The notes: generated from the letters alone by a model not told the origin. A DNA stretch of 48,729 bases from Methylibium rhizosphaerae (GCF_006386545.1 NZ_SWAR01000041.1:1-48729), one strand, 5' to 3'; shown: positions 1 to 8,362, counted from the first letter of the stretch. Translations and numbers: made by a program.

Positions 1-75
1 CCGGTAACCGGGCAGTGACGCCTTCACGGCGTCGACAAAGCGTTCGAGGTCGGCGGTTTCCTGGCGCGTGAGCAT
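1..75 (-). CDS. Partial hypothetical protein running off the left edge
   Basis: On the minus strand a reading frame opens at an ATG at 75 and runs off the window. The visible residues are MLTRQETADLERFVDAVKAS and a few more. The composition looks like genuine coding sequence, with an amphipathic helix and third positions rich in G and C. A stop lies in frame a short way upstream, so this would be the N-terminus. I do not recognise the family, and only about 25 residues are visible, so a chance frame cannot be excluded. Confidence 0.25.
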   Translation of the reverse strand, partial: MLTRQETADLERFVDAVKASLPGYR

Positions 76-549
76 GCGGCGACGGTAGAGGTCGCCGTCG
101 CGGAATCAAGCCCCGTCGCGCACATCACGCAGCGCAAGGCGCCTAAAGGTCTTCGCTTGAATTGGAGAGCGAAAGGCTCTTCGGCGAGCCCGTGCTGTGG
201 CTGGTTCCGAAACGCTCGGCCGGCAGGTGCTGATACCCGCTCGCGACCTTTGCCGACCTTCGTACGTAGCTTGGACGCGAGCGACAAGTCCGCAGCGATT
301 GCCGACGGTGGCCTCCGGCGGTCCTGCTCACGTTGGCCGACATCTGGCCAGTCGTTGAACTGTGCAACAGCGCTGGCACGAACGTCGGCTGTACGACGTC
401 GTGCGGCCGTACAACTTTGACCAAGCGGTTCGCGCCGCGCCGGCGACTGTTGCGTTCTTGAATGTGCGCCGGAAACCCGCAACATGCGCATGCGCTCATC
501 GATGCGCCCCGTTCAGAGCAGCGTGCGGGGATGCTCACGGTGGCACCCA
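76..549. other. Intergenic stretch with no supported gene
   Basis: Frames are open on both strands here, but none has a recognisable domain, a convincing ribosome-binding site or coding-like composition. The Arg/Ser/Pro-rich translations look like GC-rich noise. I see no tRNA or mobile-element end. Confidence 0.5.
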
Positions 550-1245
550 TCAGCCGAGCAGCCGCTCGTAGGCGTGTTGATCCGCGGCGTAGCAGCTGCA
601 TGCCGCCGCTTCGAGTGCGGCACGATCGAGCACGGTGATGTCACCGCGGTGATAGCGGATGAAGCCGTGCCGCTGCAGATCGCCAGCGGCACGGGTGATG
701 CCGACGCGGCGAACGCCGAGCATGAAGGCGAGGAACTCGTGGGTCACATGGAAGCTGTCCGAGTGCGCGCGATCCTGGCTCATCAGCAACCAGCGCGCGA
801 GCCTCGGGCCCACCCGGTGAAAGCGCGTGCACGCGCTCGACGTGGCCAGCTGCGCCATCAGCACGCAGACGTAGCGGTTCAGGGCTCGCTGCAGCGCCCT
901 GCTCGCCCCCAACTCGCGACGGAACGGCGCCGCTGCGATGCGCCGCGCCGTGCCTGCGCCTTGCACCAGCGCATGCAGTGGCACGGTGCCCACGCCGAGG
1001 GCGAGCTGAGCGCCCAGCATGCCCTCGCGGCCCACCATGCCGACCTCGATCCCTGGCTCGTCCTCGATGCCCGTCGCCAGCGAAATGAAGCAGTCGTTCG
1101 GAAAGTAGACGTGGCGCGTGGATTCGCCGGGGCTGCACAGCACCCTGCCGAGTTCCAGCTGCACCGACTCGCAGATGCCAAGTAGCCGCGAGCGATCCCG
1201 TCTGGGGAGCAGCGCGATCAGATGATTTTCGGCGACGGCGGCCAC
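550..1245 (-). CDS. Crp/Fnr-family transcriptional regulator (copy 1)
   Basis: This is a 231-residue protein of normal Crp/Fnr length. The N-terminal half reads as a cyclic-nucleotide-binding-like beta roll (for example GRVLCSPGESTRHVYFP, followed by a GREGMLG turn). A long helix comes next. The C-terminal winged helix is seen in TRFHRVGPRLARWLLMSQDR, HEFLAFMLGVRRVGITRAAG and the wing HGFIRYHRGDITVLDR. The start is a GTG with a GGAG about six bases upstream. It lacks the N-terminal cysteine cluster of true FNR, so iron-sulfur oxygen sensing is unlikely and the ligand is unknown. Copy 2 at 4860-5603 has the same architecture. Genes of this type often accompany stress proteins in Burkholderiales, and here CsbD, DUF3309 and an antiporter are neighbours. 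Regulation of those neighbours is inferred from context only. Confidence 0.88.
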   Translation of the reverse strand: MAAVAENHLIALLPRRDRSRLLGICESVQLELGRVLCSPGESTRHVYFPNDCFISLATGIEDEPGIEVGMVGREGMLGAQLALGVGTVPLHALVQGAGTARRIAAAPFRRELGASRALQRALNRYVCVLMAQLATSSACTRFHRVGPRLARWLLMSQDRAHSDSFHVTHEFLAFMLGVRRVGITRAAGDLQRHGFIRYHRGDITVLDRAALEAAACSCYAADQHAYERLLG

Positions 1246-1374
1246 GACACACTCCGCACCCTTTGCAGCGGGCGACTGATTGCAGTGTGGGACGCGGCGC
1301 GTCGGCTGGACTGTCTGCTACCGCACACACGGCCGTGCCTCGCCGGCCTTCGCCTTCGGGTCATCAAGCCGCCT

Positions 1375-1797
1375 TCACCGACCGCCTGCCATCCGCTTCG
1401 CATAATTCACCGCGTCTGCAAGGTGGTCGTAGCGGAAGTTCTCGAACCGAAACGTGCCCGCTTTGAAAGAGATGCCAAGCGCCACCATGAGCTCGCGGTC
1501 CGCGTCGTCCGGCGGCGAGTCCACCCGCTCGCCGGGCCACAACGGGCCGCCCATGTCGACTTGCGGAAGCCGCGAGCGCATCAACCGCGCGTAGGCCACG
1601 GCATCCGACAGATGGTCGTAGCGATAGTGGTTGTATTCGTAGTGGCGACCATCGTAGCGGATGGCGTACTTCGCCATGACGTGCTCGAGTTCGAGCTCGG
1701 GCTGCGCCGATCCTGCCAGGCAGCCTGGATCCCACGTGTCCTCTTCATCGTGGCAATGCCGTTTCCGCTCCAGCGTCGTGCCACTGATCGTGCTCAT
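1375..1797 (-). CDS. Small protein with two YDxLxDAVxYA modules
   Basis: This 140-residue protein is preceded by a strong AAGGAGG ribosome-binding site, which fixes the ATG at 1797. It contains the same short module twice. The first (about residues 41-76) has HYRYDHLSDAVAYARLMRSR. The second (about 104-139) has GTFRFENFRYDHLADAVNYA, preceded by ELMVALGISF. Each module looks like two short beta strands followed by a helix. No signal peptide or membrane segment is seen. A second gene at 8694-9032 carries one copy of the same module, so this is a small family in this genome. I know no named function for it. It lies divergent from the DUF3309 gene across about 160 bp. A role in the stress response is inferred from context only. 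Confidence 0.75.
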   Translation of the reverse strand: MSTISGTTLERKRHCHDEEDTWDPGCLAGSAQPELELEHVMAKYAIRYDGRHYEYNHYRYDHLSDAVAYARLMRSRLPQVDMGGPLWPGERVDSPPDDADRELMVALGISFKAGTFRFENFRYDHLADAVNYAKRMAGGR

Positions 1798-1956
1798 GTT
1801 CAGCCTCCTTCCATCGGCCCTCGCCCCGCTGACTTCGAGGGCTGGCGGTGGCTTCTAATCTGAGGCACTCCATCCATCGTGTCTGTGCGCTGGAGCACCG
1901 ACGCAGGCTGTGGACCGCTCGATCATTCCTCGGACGCACTCTTCGAGGGGAAGCTC

Positions 1957-2115
1957 ATGAGCCTAGGAACCATCCTGTTGATCGTCGTGGTCCTGATGCT
2001 GCTCGGCGCGGTTCCGACTTGGCCGCACAGCAAGACATGGGGCTATGCACCCGTCAGCGGCCTGGGGGTACTGTTGGTCGTCGTCGTTCTACTGATGATG
2101 CTCGGGCGGCTGTGA
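1957..2115 (+). CDS. DUF3309-family small membrane protein
   Basis: This 52-residue protein starts at the ATG at 1957, preceded by GAGGGGA. It matches the compact DUF3309 pattern: an N-terminal hydrophobic helix (MSLGTILLIVVVLMLLGAVP), a short polar loop with PTWPHSKTWGYAP, then a second hydrophobic helix ending LLMMLGRL. It should be an inner-membrane hairpin of two helices. DUF3309 proteins are widespread in proteobacteria and have no established biochemical role. They often sit beside CsbD, BON-domain and Crp/Fnr genes, as here. The longer in-frame extension upstream has no coding character. Confidence 0.88.
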   Translation: MSLGTILLIVVVLMLLGAVPTWPHSKTWGYAPVSGLGVLLVVVVLLMMLGRL

Positions 2116-2365
2116 CGTTCGCTGTCCCAGCTTCACAAGGCGATGCGTGCGATCGGCCCTCGCTCCGACGCTGCGACCTGCGCAGACCGCGATTGCCAAC
2201 AACCCGTCATCAGTGCGCTTGCGCACAGACCACCTGCGTGAGAGCACCTACTCTTTGAAAACTGTCGAGACCCGACCCCGCCCCGCGCGTGGAAGGTCGA
2301 CGGTGTGAAGTCGGTCAAGAATCAGATCGCCGTCCGCCCATGACAGGGCCAGCAAGGAAGTCGAA

Positions 2366-2593
2366 GTGAACTGGGATCGCATGAGGGGTTACTGGAAGCA
2401 ACACATCGGCAGGGTGCGAGAACGATGGGGCACGCTGACCCATGACCAATTGGCCGTCGCTGCCGGCCGCCGCGACTGGCTTGCCGGAAAGCTCCAGGAG
2501 CGCAGTGGGCTCGCCGAGGAAGAGGCTGAACGGCACTTTGTCGCCTGGAAGCGCAGGGTGAAGGACTACTTATTCAACGACGACGACCGCTGA
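2366..2593 (+). CDS. CsbD-family stress-response protein
   Basis: This 75-residue protein begins at a GTG with AAGGAAG upstream. It follows the CsbD pattern along its whole length: NWDRMRGYWKQHIGRVRERW, then GTLTHDQLAVAAGRRDWLAG and KLQERSGLAEEEAERHFVAW. CsbD was first described as a sigma-B-controlled general stress protein of Bacillus. In proteobacteria the family is induced by stress but its mechanism is unknown. The stop codon overlaps the start of the next gene (TGATG), so CsbD and the response regulator are very likely translationally coupled. The 250 bp upstream hold a TTGAAA-like hexamer but no clear promoter that I can defend. Confidence 0.9.
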   Translation: MNWDRMRGYWKQHIGRVRERWGTLTHDQLAVAAGRRDWLAGKLQERSGLAEEEAERHFVAWKRRVKDYLFNDDDR

Positions 2594-2994
2594 TGAACAT
2601 CAACGCCCTCGTAATCGGAGATGAACGTGCCGACGTGGTGGTGATTTGCCAGACGCTGGCCATCACCAGCGCCGGCTCGTCGCATGTGGAGTACGCAACA
2701 TCGCTCGCCGAAGGCGTGGAGCGGCTGACGCATGGCGGCATCGACGTCGTGTTGCTGGACCTGTCGCTGCCGGACAGCGAAGGCAATGACACGCTCCTGG
2801 CGCTGCACTCCGCAGCGCCACATGTGCCGCTGCTGGTGGTCGCGGGGGCGATCCGAGAAACTGGCGAACTACAGGCGATCGAACGGGGTGTGCAGCAGTT
2901 CATCCTGAAGGAGCGCGCCGACTGCCACCGGCTTGGCTATGTCGTGCGCTCTGTGATCCGACGCAAGCCCTTTTCCGACACTGCCGCCCATTAG
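2593..2994 (+). CDS. Single-domain response regulator (REC only)
   Basis: This 133-residue protein consists of one receiver domain and has no output domain. The acidic pair is D10/E11, the probable phospho-acceptor is D56 in VVLLDLSLPDSEG, and the conserved lysine is K106 in QQFILKERAD. The conserved Ser/Thr switch residue appears to be replaced by Ala (A84 in LLVVAGAIRE), which may alter the conformational response. Proteins of this kind act as phosphate shuttles or bind other proteins. The start overlaps the CsbD stop. No histidine kinase is encoded nearby, so the partner must lie elsewhere. Confidence 0.85.
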   Translation: MNINALVIGDERADVVVICQTLAITSAGSSHVEYATSLAEGVERLTHGGIDVVLLDLSLPDSEGNDTLLALHSAAPHVPLLVVAGAIRETGELQAIERGVQQFILKERADCHRLGYVVRSVIRRKPFSDTAAH

Positions 2995-3029
2995 AGGCCG
3001 CGGCTACCGCGATCGCGTCGATCGCTGCC

Positions 3030-3383
3030 TCAGCCGCTTGCCAGCAGCACCGCACATGCTTGGGCGACGGCCGACACGCGCTCTGCGGCATGGGTGCCCG
3101 GCACCATCGCCCAGCCGCCTTTCTCGACGAACTCGCCCTGCGACCATGTGCTGACCTTCTTGAGCTCTGCCAGGTTGGCCGAGGCATCGCCCGAGCGCTG
3201 GAACTTGTCGACGCACACGGGAGCGAGCGCGGCCACGACGGCATCATTCGCCTGCTGCAGCGCGTTGGATTTCGCGGTACCGCCGGTGACCCATCCGCCC
3301 CAAGTGAATCCGGCGATCGCCAGTGCGACTGCTCCGCCCGCAATACCCCAGAGGGCGGGCTTGGTTTCGCTGGGAATGTTCAT
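3030..3383 (-). CDS. Conserved small membrane-anchored hypothetical protein
   Basis: This 117-residue protein starts at the ATG at 3383 with AAAGGA upstream. One hydrophobic helix lies near the N-terminus (ALWGIAGGAVALAIAGFTWG), followed by a probably periplasmic domain of about 85 residues. It contains VVAALAPVCVDKFQ and a C-terminal VAQACAVLL, so two cysteines could form a disulfide. I recall similar proteins with a GGWVTGGTA segment as unnamed hypotheticals in Burkholderiales, but cannot check this. It is convergent with the response regulator gene and divergent from the gene at 3602. Confidence 0.75.
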   Translation of the reverse strand: MNIPSETKPALWGIAGGAVALAIAGFTWGGWVTGGTAKSNALQQANDAVVAALAPVCVDKFQRSGDASANLAELKKVSTWSQGEFVEKGGWAMVPGTHAAERVSAVAQACAVLLASG

Positions 3384-3601
3384 GACAGGGTCCTTTCCAG
3401 GAATGCGGACCGATCAGCGGGTGTGCAGAACCTGCGCGCCTGTCGGACTCCGCTGACTTGAAGGTACGAGCATGGTCTCCTGTCGTCTGTCTGCTAGAGC
3501 ACATAGCGTTGCGTTCGGCACCGAACAGACGAGGCCCGGCTGTTCCGTCAAGGTTGTGCCATGACGACAAACCGCAGGCCCCGATCCCCTTGGCACGCCT
3601 C

Positions 3602-3919
3602 ATGACCACAAGCGTGCAGGCAAGCGAGCAGCGAACCGCACTGGAGTTTTTCGTGAGCATCCGACCCCCACCGTCACAGAGCATCGACACCACGGTTGAG
3701 GTCACAGCATTGCCGACCTACGTCACGAGGCGCGAGCAGTTGCGTCGCGAACTCCTCAGCACGGTCGATTCCCTGGATCGGCGCCGCGCCGACCTCGTGC
3801 CAGAAGGCTTCATCGAAGACTACGTGGCGCTTCACTGGCTTGAATGGAGTGGTGGTGCCCTGCGCCTGACTGCGATCGGCAGGAGCATCAGCGAACAGAT
3901 ACGGGTCCGATTGAAGTGA
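3602..3919 (+). CDS. Small hypothetical protein upstream of the transglutaminase
   Basis: I chose the internal ATG at 3602 (MTTSVQASEQ), giving 105 residues, because the upstream extension does not look coding. The C-terminal half is the informative part: RREQLRRELLSTVDSLDRRR, then DLVPEGFIEDYVALHWLEWS and a short strand-rich end with LRLTAIGRSI. It looks like a small helical domain followed by a hairpin. No catalytic motif is visible. Its stop lies one base before the start of the transglutaminase gene, so the two are almost certainly co-transcribed. Confidence 0.6.
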   Translation: MTTSVQASEQRTALEFFVSIRPPPSQSIDTTVEVTALPTYVTRREQLRRELLSTVDSLDRRRADLVPEGFIEDYVALHWLEWSGGALRLTAIGRSISEQIRVRLK

Positions 3920-3920
3920 C

Positions 3921-4784
3921 ATGATCAGGCTGCGGCTCGCACTCGAACTCGACTACGACATTGCCGAGCACGGTTGCGATTTCATCTTCAACATCCACGC
4001 AGCGGATACGCACCGGCAGCACGTGGTCGAAGAAGCGCTGACGCTCAGCCAGGACCTGCAGCCGAGCGTCGAGACCGACCCGGCGACCCGCAGCCGCTAC
4101 CTCCGCGTGAGGGCACAGGCGGGACCGCTGAAGCTCGCATATGGCGCCACCGTCGACCTCTCGCACCACGTCGAAGAGCCGAGCCGCATCGCAGAAGTGC
4201 CGATTTCGCGCCTGCCCGCGCAAGTACTGAGCTACCTGTATCCGAGCCGCTACTGCCAATCGGATCGGCTGCACAAGATGGCAATGCGCGAGTTCGGCCA
4301 AGAGTGGCAGGGGTACAGCCGCGTGCAGGGGATCCGCGACTGGGTGCTGCAGCGGACGACCTTCGCGTCGAACTCGTCGAACTCGAACACGTCGTCGATC
4401 GACACGCTGCTCGAGACGGAGGGTGTGTGCCGGGACTTCGCACACGTGATGATCGCGCTGTGCCGGGCCATAAACATTCCAGCGCGCTTCACGACGGGCA
4501 TCGACTACGGCGCCGACCCTGCGCTCGGCCCACCCGACTTTCATGCCTATGTCGAGGCCTATCTCGGCGACCGCTGGTACCTGTTCGATCCGTCGGGCAC
4601 CGCGATTCCGATGGGCTTCGTGCGACTCGGCACCGGCCGCGATGCTGCCGACGTCGCGTTCGCGACGATCTTCGGAACGGTCATCTCATCAGCGCCGCGC
4701 ATCGCCATCGAGGCCATCGCGGGCGCCGACGGGCGCGTCGTCACTCCCCACCACTGCAGCTCGGCGCTATCGACCGATGGGTAG
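3921..4784 (+). CDS. Transglutaminase-like (papain-fold) family protein
   Basis: This 287-residue protein has an N-terminal beta-rich region (about 1-105) like the bacterial transglutaminase N-terminal domain, then a transglutaminase core. The triad is visible: Cys170 in LETEGVCRDFAHV, His208 in PDFHAYVEAYL and Asp223 in YLFDPSG. The family has members that act as peptidases or amide-forming enzymes, and the substrate cannot be read from sequence. There is no signal peptide, so it is likely cytoplasmic. It starts one base after the preceding stop. An Asn/Ser-rich run near residue 152 (FASNSSNSNTSSID) looks like a species-specific loop. Confidence 0.87.
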   Translation: MIRLRLALELDYDIAEHGCDFIFNIHAADTHRQHVVEEALTLSQDLQPSVETDPATRSRYLRVRAQAGPLKLAYGATVDLSHHVEEPSRIAEVPISRLPAQVLSYLYPSRYCQSDRLHKMAMREFGQEWQGYSRVQGIRDWVLQRTTFASNSSNSNTSSIDTLLETEGVCRDFAHVMIALCRAINIPARFTTGIDYGADPALGPPDFHAYVEAYLGDRWYLFDPSGTAIPMGFVRLGTGRDAADVAFATIFGTVISSAPRIAIEAIAGADGRVVTPHHCSSALSTDG

Positions 4785-4859
4785 GCCTGCGCCCAACGAC
4801 CCCAACGCGTGTACGGCCGCATGGCGTGAACATCCCCAAGCGGTGGCCGGACAGCACGC

Positions 4860-5603
4860 TCAAGTGGCCAGGCAGTCGGGCAGCAACCGATCCGTTTCCC
4901 GTTTGACGACTTCGTAGCACTCGCAAACCTGGCGCTCGAGCGCGCTGCGGTCCAGCACCGTGATGCGACCGCGGCTGTAGCGAATGGCGCCCGCCTGCTG
5001 CAGCTTGCCTGCCGCTTCGGTAACCCCCTCGCGCCGAACGCCCAGCATGTTGGCGATCAGCTCCTGAGTCATCACCAGTTCGTTGCCATTCAGCCGGTCC
5101 AGGCTCAGCAGCAACCAGCGGCACAGTTGCTGCTGCAAGGAGTGGTGCCGATTGCACACCGCCGTCTGCGACATCTGCGTGATGAGCGACTGCGTGTAGC
5201 GCAGCAGCAGATGCATCACCGGTCCGGAACGGTCGAACTCCTGTTTGAGCACTTGCGCCGGCAGGCGAAACGCGTGCCCTGCGCTTTGCACAACCGCACG
5301 GCTGGGGGTGGTCTCGCCGCCCATGAACAGCGATACCCCCACGATGCCCTCGAAGCCTACGACCGCAATCTCGGCGGATGCCCCGTCGGCCATCACGTAC
5401 AGCAACGAAACGATGGCGCTGGTCGGCAGGTACACATGCTGCAGCCGCACGCCCGACTCGTAGAGCACGCGGCCCAGCGGCAGCTCGATCAGTTCGAGGT
5501 GCGCAGACAGGCGTTCCCACGCGTCGTCTGGCAGCACCTGGAGCAGCCGGTTCTGGCGCGACGCGTGCAGGATCGAGGGGGCGGGTTTCACGTTCATAGA
5601 CAT
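4860..5603 (-). CDS. Crp/Fnr-family transcriptional regulator (copy 2)
   Basis: The protein is about 247 residues if it starts at the ATG at 5603 (MSMNVKPAPS). A longer in-frame extension is possible but does not look coding. The effector domain has GRVLYESGVRLQHVYLPTSA and a VVGFEGIVGVSLFMGG segment. The helix-turn-helix is MTQELIANMLGVRREGVTEA, followed by the wing AGAIRYSRGRITVLDR and a conserved tail LERQVCECYEVV. Its order of elements matches copy 1 at 550-1245, but this copy keeps more of the typical family signature. It is divergent from the small gene at 5728, so the 124 bp between them should hold both promoters. The ligand is unknown. Confidence 0.9.
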   Translation of the reverse strand: MSMNVKPAPSILHASRQNRLLQVLPDDAWERLSAHLELIELPLGRVLYESGVRLQHVYLPTSAIVSLLYVMADGASAEIAVVGFEGIVGVSLFMGGETTPSRAVVQSAGHAFRLPAQVLKQEFDRSGPVMHLLLRYTQSLITQMSQTAVCNRHHSLQQQLCRWLLLSLDRLNGNELVMTQELIANMLGVRREGVTEAAGKLQQAGAIRYSRGRITVLDRSALERQVCECYEVVKRETDRLLPDCLAT

Positions 5604-5727
5604 GGGTTTGTCACGCAGTTCTGCGTGCATTGGTACGGTAGCGCACAAACGGCGGGAGCGATAGCGGGGCATCCTGTGCTCCCCGCAAGGCTGCAAGCCT
5701 TCATTCACTACTGCAAGCACCACTGCC

Positions 5728-6021
5728 ATGGGACGCTATGCCTTCCACATGTTCACTGTGGTCTTGAGCGTGCTCACCGCGCTGGCCTTCCCCATGGGAT
5801 GGTCGAGACCTCACCCCTTCGACGATACGCAGGGCTTGCTCGCTGCGGCCTCGATCTTGTGGCTGCCTTGGGCTGCGACAAAGCTATGGCGCTCCGCAAT
5901 GCGGCCTGCCGGGCGCGCGTCAGCGCCCAGCCTGCTCGCCCCAGATGCAGACTTTGCCGACACCGTGGCCAACTGGCATCCCGTCGAGCATGTGCCCACG
6001 CAACGAGCCGCAGGCGGTTGA
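5728..6021 (+). CDS. Small hypothetical protein with N-terminal hydrophobic segments
   Basis: This predicted protein has 97 residues. The N-terminal part is hydrophobic (FHMFTVVLSVLTALAFPMGW) and a second weakly hydrophobic stretch follows (AAASILWLPWAATKLW). The tail is polar and Pro/Ala-rich. It could be a small membrane protein. Codon use fits the surroundings, but I recognise no family and see no strong ribosome-binding site. It converges on the antiporter gene, with only a few bases between the two stops. Confidence 0.45.
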   Translation: MGRYAFHMFTVVLSVLTALAFPMGWSRPHPFDDTQGLLAAASILWLPWAATKLWRSAMRPAGRASAPSLLAPDADFADTVANWHPVEHVPTQRAAGG

Positions 6022-6025
6022 GGGA

Positions 6026-7339
6026 TCACCCATCCCCATCGCGCGGCGGCAGCCGGTCGCGCCAGGCGACGTAGCGACGCATCAGCGGCTGTGCCGTTAG
6101 CCCGTGGCCGACGATCGAGGCGGCAACAGTCCACAGCACCAGCGAGGTGAGGGTGTCGGCGAGCGCACCATCGACCCCGTGGCGCAGCGCGAACAGCAGG
6201 TAGAAGACCGACCCAATGCCGCGAATGCCGAACCAGCCGGCCAAAGCATGTTGCGGCCAGCTCAGCTGTTCGCGAGGCAGCGCGACGATGACGGACAGCG
6301 GCCGCAACACCAGCAGGGCCAGAGGAACGAACCAATGGACGGCCGGCAGGGGCGGTGCGTACGCGAGCATCGCGCCCACCATCAGGACCAGCGCCAGCTC
6401 GGCCAGCTTTTCCAGTGGCTCGTTGAACGCCTGCACGGAGTCGCGCATGGTGGCGCTGGCATGGTGAGAGTGGGTCGCTCGCGTCGTGTAGGAGTGGCCT
6501 TCTGCGGCCAACGGCAGGGTGTCGGGCAATGGTCGTTCACGCACGCGCTTGAGTGCGAGCCCCGCGGCAAACACGGCAAGGAATCCGGACGCCAGGCAAA
6601 GCTGCGCAACGCCATAGGCCATGGCGACCAGCCCGAGCGAAAGAAACTCATCCAGCCCGACCGCTTCAGCGTGCCGGCTGCGCAGGTACACCACAAGGCG
6701 GCCGGTGGCCGCGCCGAGCAGGCCGCCGATCACCGTGCCGCCCAGGGTCGCCCACGCGAGGTCGAGGATCCACCAGCGTACAAGGCCCGCACCGAGGTCA
6801 TGCAACCCGAGCAGTCCCAGGCCCAGCATCACGAAGGGGAACGCCGCCCCGTCGTTGAGGCCGCCCTCGCCGGCGAGGCCGAAGCCGAGGCGGTCTGGTC
6901 GCGAAGTCGAGTCGGAGTGCATGCCGGAGGCCAACACCGGGTCAGTGGGCGCCAGGACGGCACCGAGCAGCACGGCTGCGCCCGGTGACAGTCCGAGCAG
7001 CCAGATCCCGACGACTGCCACCATGGCCACCATGGCGGCCATCGACAGGAAGGCCAAGCGCAAGGGCAGGTACCAGCGACGGTCCCGCAGGGGCACTCCG
7101 AGCCGCAGGCCGACCGAAAACAGGGAGATCAGCAGCCCGACCTCTGCAAACCTTTCCAGCAGGTCGGCGTGCAACCTCGGATCAGGCTGCAGCACATCCA
7201 CCCCGATTGGCCCGAGCACGCAGCCCAGCGCCAGGTACACCATGGCGCTGCTCAACGGCAGGCGCCCGGGCAGCGTGCTGGCAAGCACCATGGTGATCAG
7301 CAGCAAGCCGACGAACAGTGACCACTCGGCGAAGGACAT
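6026..7339 (-). CDS. CPA1-type monovalent cation/proton antiporter
   Basis: The ATG at 7339 has GAGGAG just upstream and opens directly into a transmembrane helix, so I prefer it over a longer extension; the protein is then 437 residues. About ten to twelve hydrophobic helices are visible. Family signatures are APTDPVLAS in the middle and GEGGLNDGAAFPFVMLGLG shortly after. The latter carries the Asn-Asp pair used for ion binding in CPA1 exchangers. A later FGIRGIGSVFYLL segment matches the conserved Gly-Arg-Gly helix. A His-rich hydrophilic loop (THSHHASAT) interrupts the middle. It should export Na+ or K+ in exchange for protons at the inner membrane. The ion preference cannot be read. Confidence 0.9.
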   Translation of the reverse strand: MSFAEWSLFVGLLLITMVLASTLPGRLPLSSAMVYLALGCVLGPIGVDVLQPDPRLHADLLERFAEVGLLISLFSVGLRLGVPLRDRRWYLPLRLAFLSMAAMVAMVAVVGIWLLGLSPGAAVLLGAVLAPTDPVLASGMHSDSTSRPDRLGFGLAGEGGLNDGAAFPFVMLGLGLLGLHDLGAGLVRWWILDLAWATLGGTVIGGLLGAATGRLVVYLRSRHAEAVGLDEFLSLGLVAMAYGVAQLCLASGFLAVFAAGLALKRVRERPLPDTLPLAAEGHSYTTRATHSHHASATMRDSVQAFNEPLEKLAELALVLMVGAMLAYAPPLPAVHWFVPLALLVLRPLSVIVALPREQLSWPQHALAGWFGIRGIGSVFYLLFALRHGVDGALADTLTSLVLWTVAASIVGHGLTAQPLMRRYVAWRDRLPPRDGDG

Positions 7340-7487
7340 CGAAGGCTCCTCGGCATCGCCGCCGGAGACTCGCCAAGTCCAAATGGCCGCATCTTGCGAC
7401 CGTTGCCAGAAGCGATCCGGCTCGTCCTGCACGGTGTCGTCAATGACGGGCCGCGCGGAAACGCGCTCAACGGCTCAACCAACATGG

Positions 7488-7512
7488 CGAAACCCGCACG
7501 AGGCGGGTTTCG
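7488..7512. terminator. Perfect 10-bp stem hairpin, possible terminator
   Basis: CGAAACCCGC and GCGGGTTTCG form a perfect 10-bp stem around a five-base loop. It lies between the end of the small gene at 7632 and the start of the antiporter, both on the minus strand. No U-tract follows on either strand, so it is not a textbook intrinsic terminator. It may attenuate read-through into the antiporter or stabilise the upstream mRNA. Confidence 0.45.
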
Positions 7513-7631
7513 AGCGAAGCTGGAGGAAGGGGTTTTGTGCCCTTGGAGCAATCTCCCGTGGCGTGATGAGCCACTCGATCCACCAGTACTTCACCTTGGT
7601 TCGACAGGTGCCATGCCGGCGAGTGTCATGT

Positions 7632-7946
7632 TCATTCGCTATCAGCGGGCGGGTTTTGCACGCCGGGGGGCCGCTTGTGATCGTGGAGGAAGCGTGCCAT
7701 GCGCCGCTTGAGCGTCGTGTCAGGGCCTGATCCCGCCCTCTCCACAGCGCGGGCATAGAGCACCCGCCGCAACGGCATGGAGAGGTTGTTCCACTCATTG
7801 ACCAGCGCCGTGCCCAGGCATTGCAGCAGCAGACGGTCGGCCGCGGACAGGAACGGCGCACCGCTTCCGCCGGCCGGAACTCCTTCTTCGAGCACCATGG
7901 CGCGGTCAGCGTTGGCAGCAACGTCCGGCGGCAAGCGAGTGTTCAT
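7632..7946 (-). CDS. Small conserved hypothetical protein
   Basis: This is a 104-residue protein if the ATG at 7946 (MNTRLPPDVA) is used; an alternative start lies 11 codons upstream. The core LSAADRLLLQCLGTALVNEW, NNLSMPLRRVLYARAVE and LKRRMARFLHDHK looks like a compact all-helical fold. I recall similar small proteins in Burkholderiales but know no function. There is no signal peptide. It lies about 50 bp downstream of the 58-residue coiled-coil gene on the same strand, so the two may form an operon. Confidence 0.65.
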   Translation of the reverse strand: MNTRLPPDVAANADRAMVLEEGVPAGGSGAPFLSAADRLLLQCLGTALVNEWNNLSMPLRRVLYARAVERAGSGPDTTLKRRMARFLHDHKRPPGVQNPPADSE

Positions 7947-7997
7947 GACAGCAGTCTGGTTGTTGCGTGTTCGATGCATGGCATGCCGCGGTTCACG

Positions 7998-8174
7998 TCA
8001 ATGTGGTTCATGCAACTGGCGCCGCTGCTCCAGCTGAAGCTCCAGGGCTTGGACGAGAAAGTAGGCTTCGAGGTACTTCTCCTCGCGCCCCGCAACACGC
8101 CAGGTGTCTCGATCGCTCTCGGCCTTGGCGAGTCGACTCTCAAGCATCTCGACCTCCTGCTTCAGTGATGTCAT
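7998..8174 (-). CDS. 58-residue coiled-coil microprotein
   Basis: This is a very short gene that a 60-residue cut-off would miss. It starts at the ATG at 8174, with a perfect AAGGAG seven bases upstream, and stops at 7998. The protein begins MTSLKQEVEMLESRLAKAES and continues through a WRVAGREEKYLEAYFLVQAL segment to a Gln/Arg-rich helical tail. Heptad-like spacing of Leu, Met and Ala predicts a coiled coil. The strong ribosome-binding site and the coherent amphipathic sequence argue that it is real. It lies directly upstream of the small gene at 7632-7946 and divergent from the gene at 8363. Confidence 0.65.
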   Translation of the reverse strand: MTSLKQEVEMLESRLAKAESDRDTWRVAGREEKYLEAYFLVQALELQLEQRRQLHEPH

Positions 8175-8362
8175 GACGGCTCCTTGGCCACACCGGCACT
8201 CGTTGGCTCTGTAGTCACTCTAAGTGCCACCTGCCTTGCAGTCTGTGCGCCGCCGCACTGTGAAGATGACGACCGCGCCCCTCCAGCATGCGTGTTTGGT
8301 TCGGTAGAGCACAGACGCACGACACACGCCGCGCACATTGATACAGCGCCAGGAGAAGTGCC

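Noticed and set aside
484-1185. Long plus-strand frame opposite the first Crp/Fnr gene
   Set aside because: It is antisense to a clear regulator gene and its His/Arg/Ala-rich translation has no domain or ribosome-binding site.
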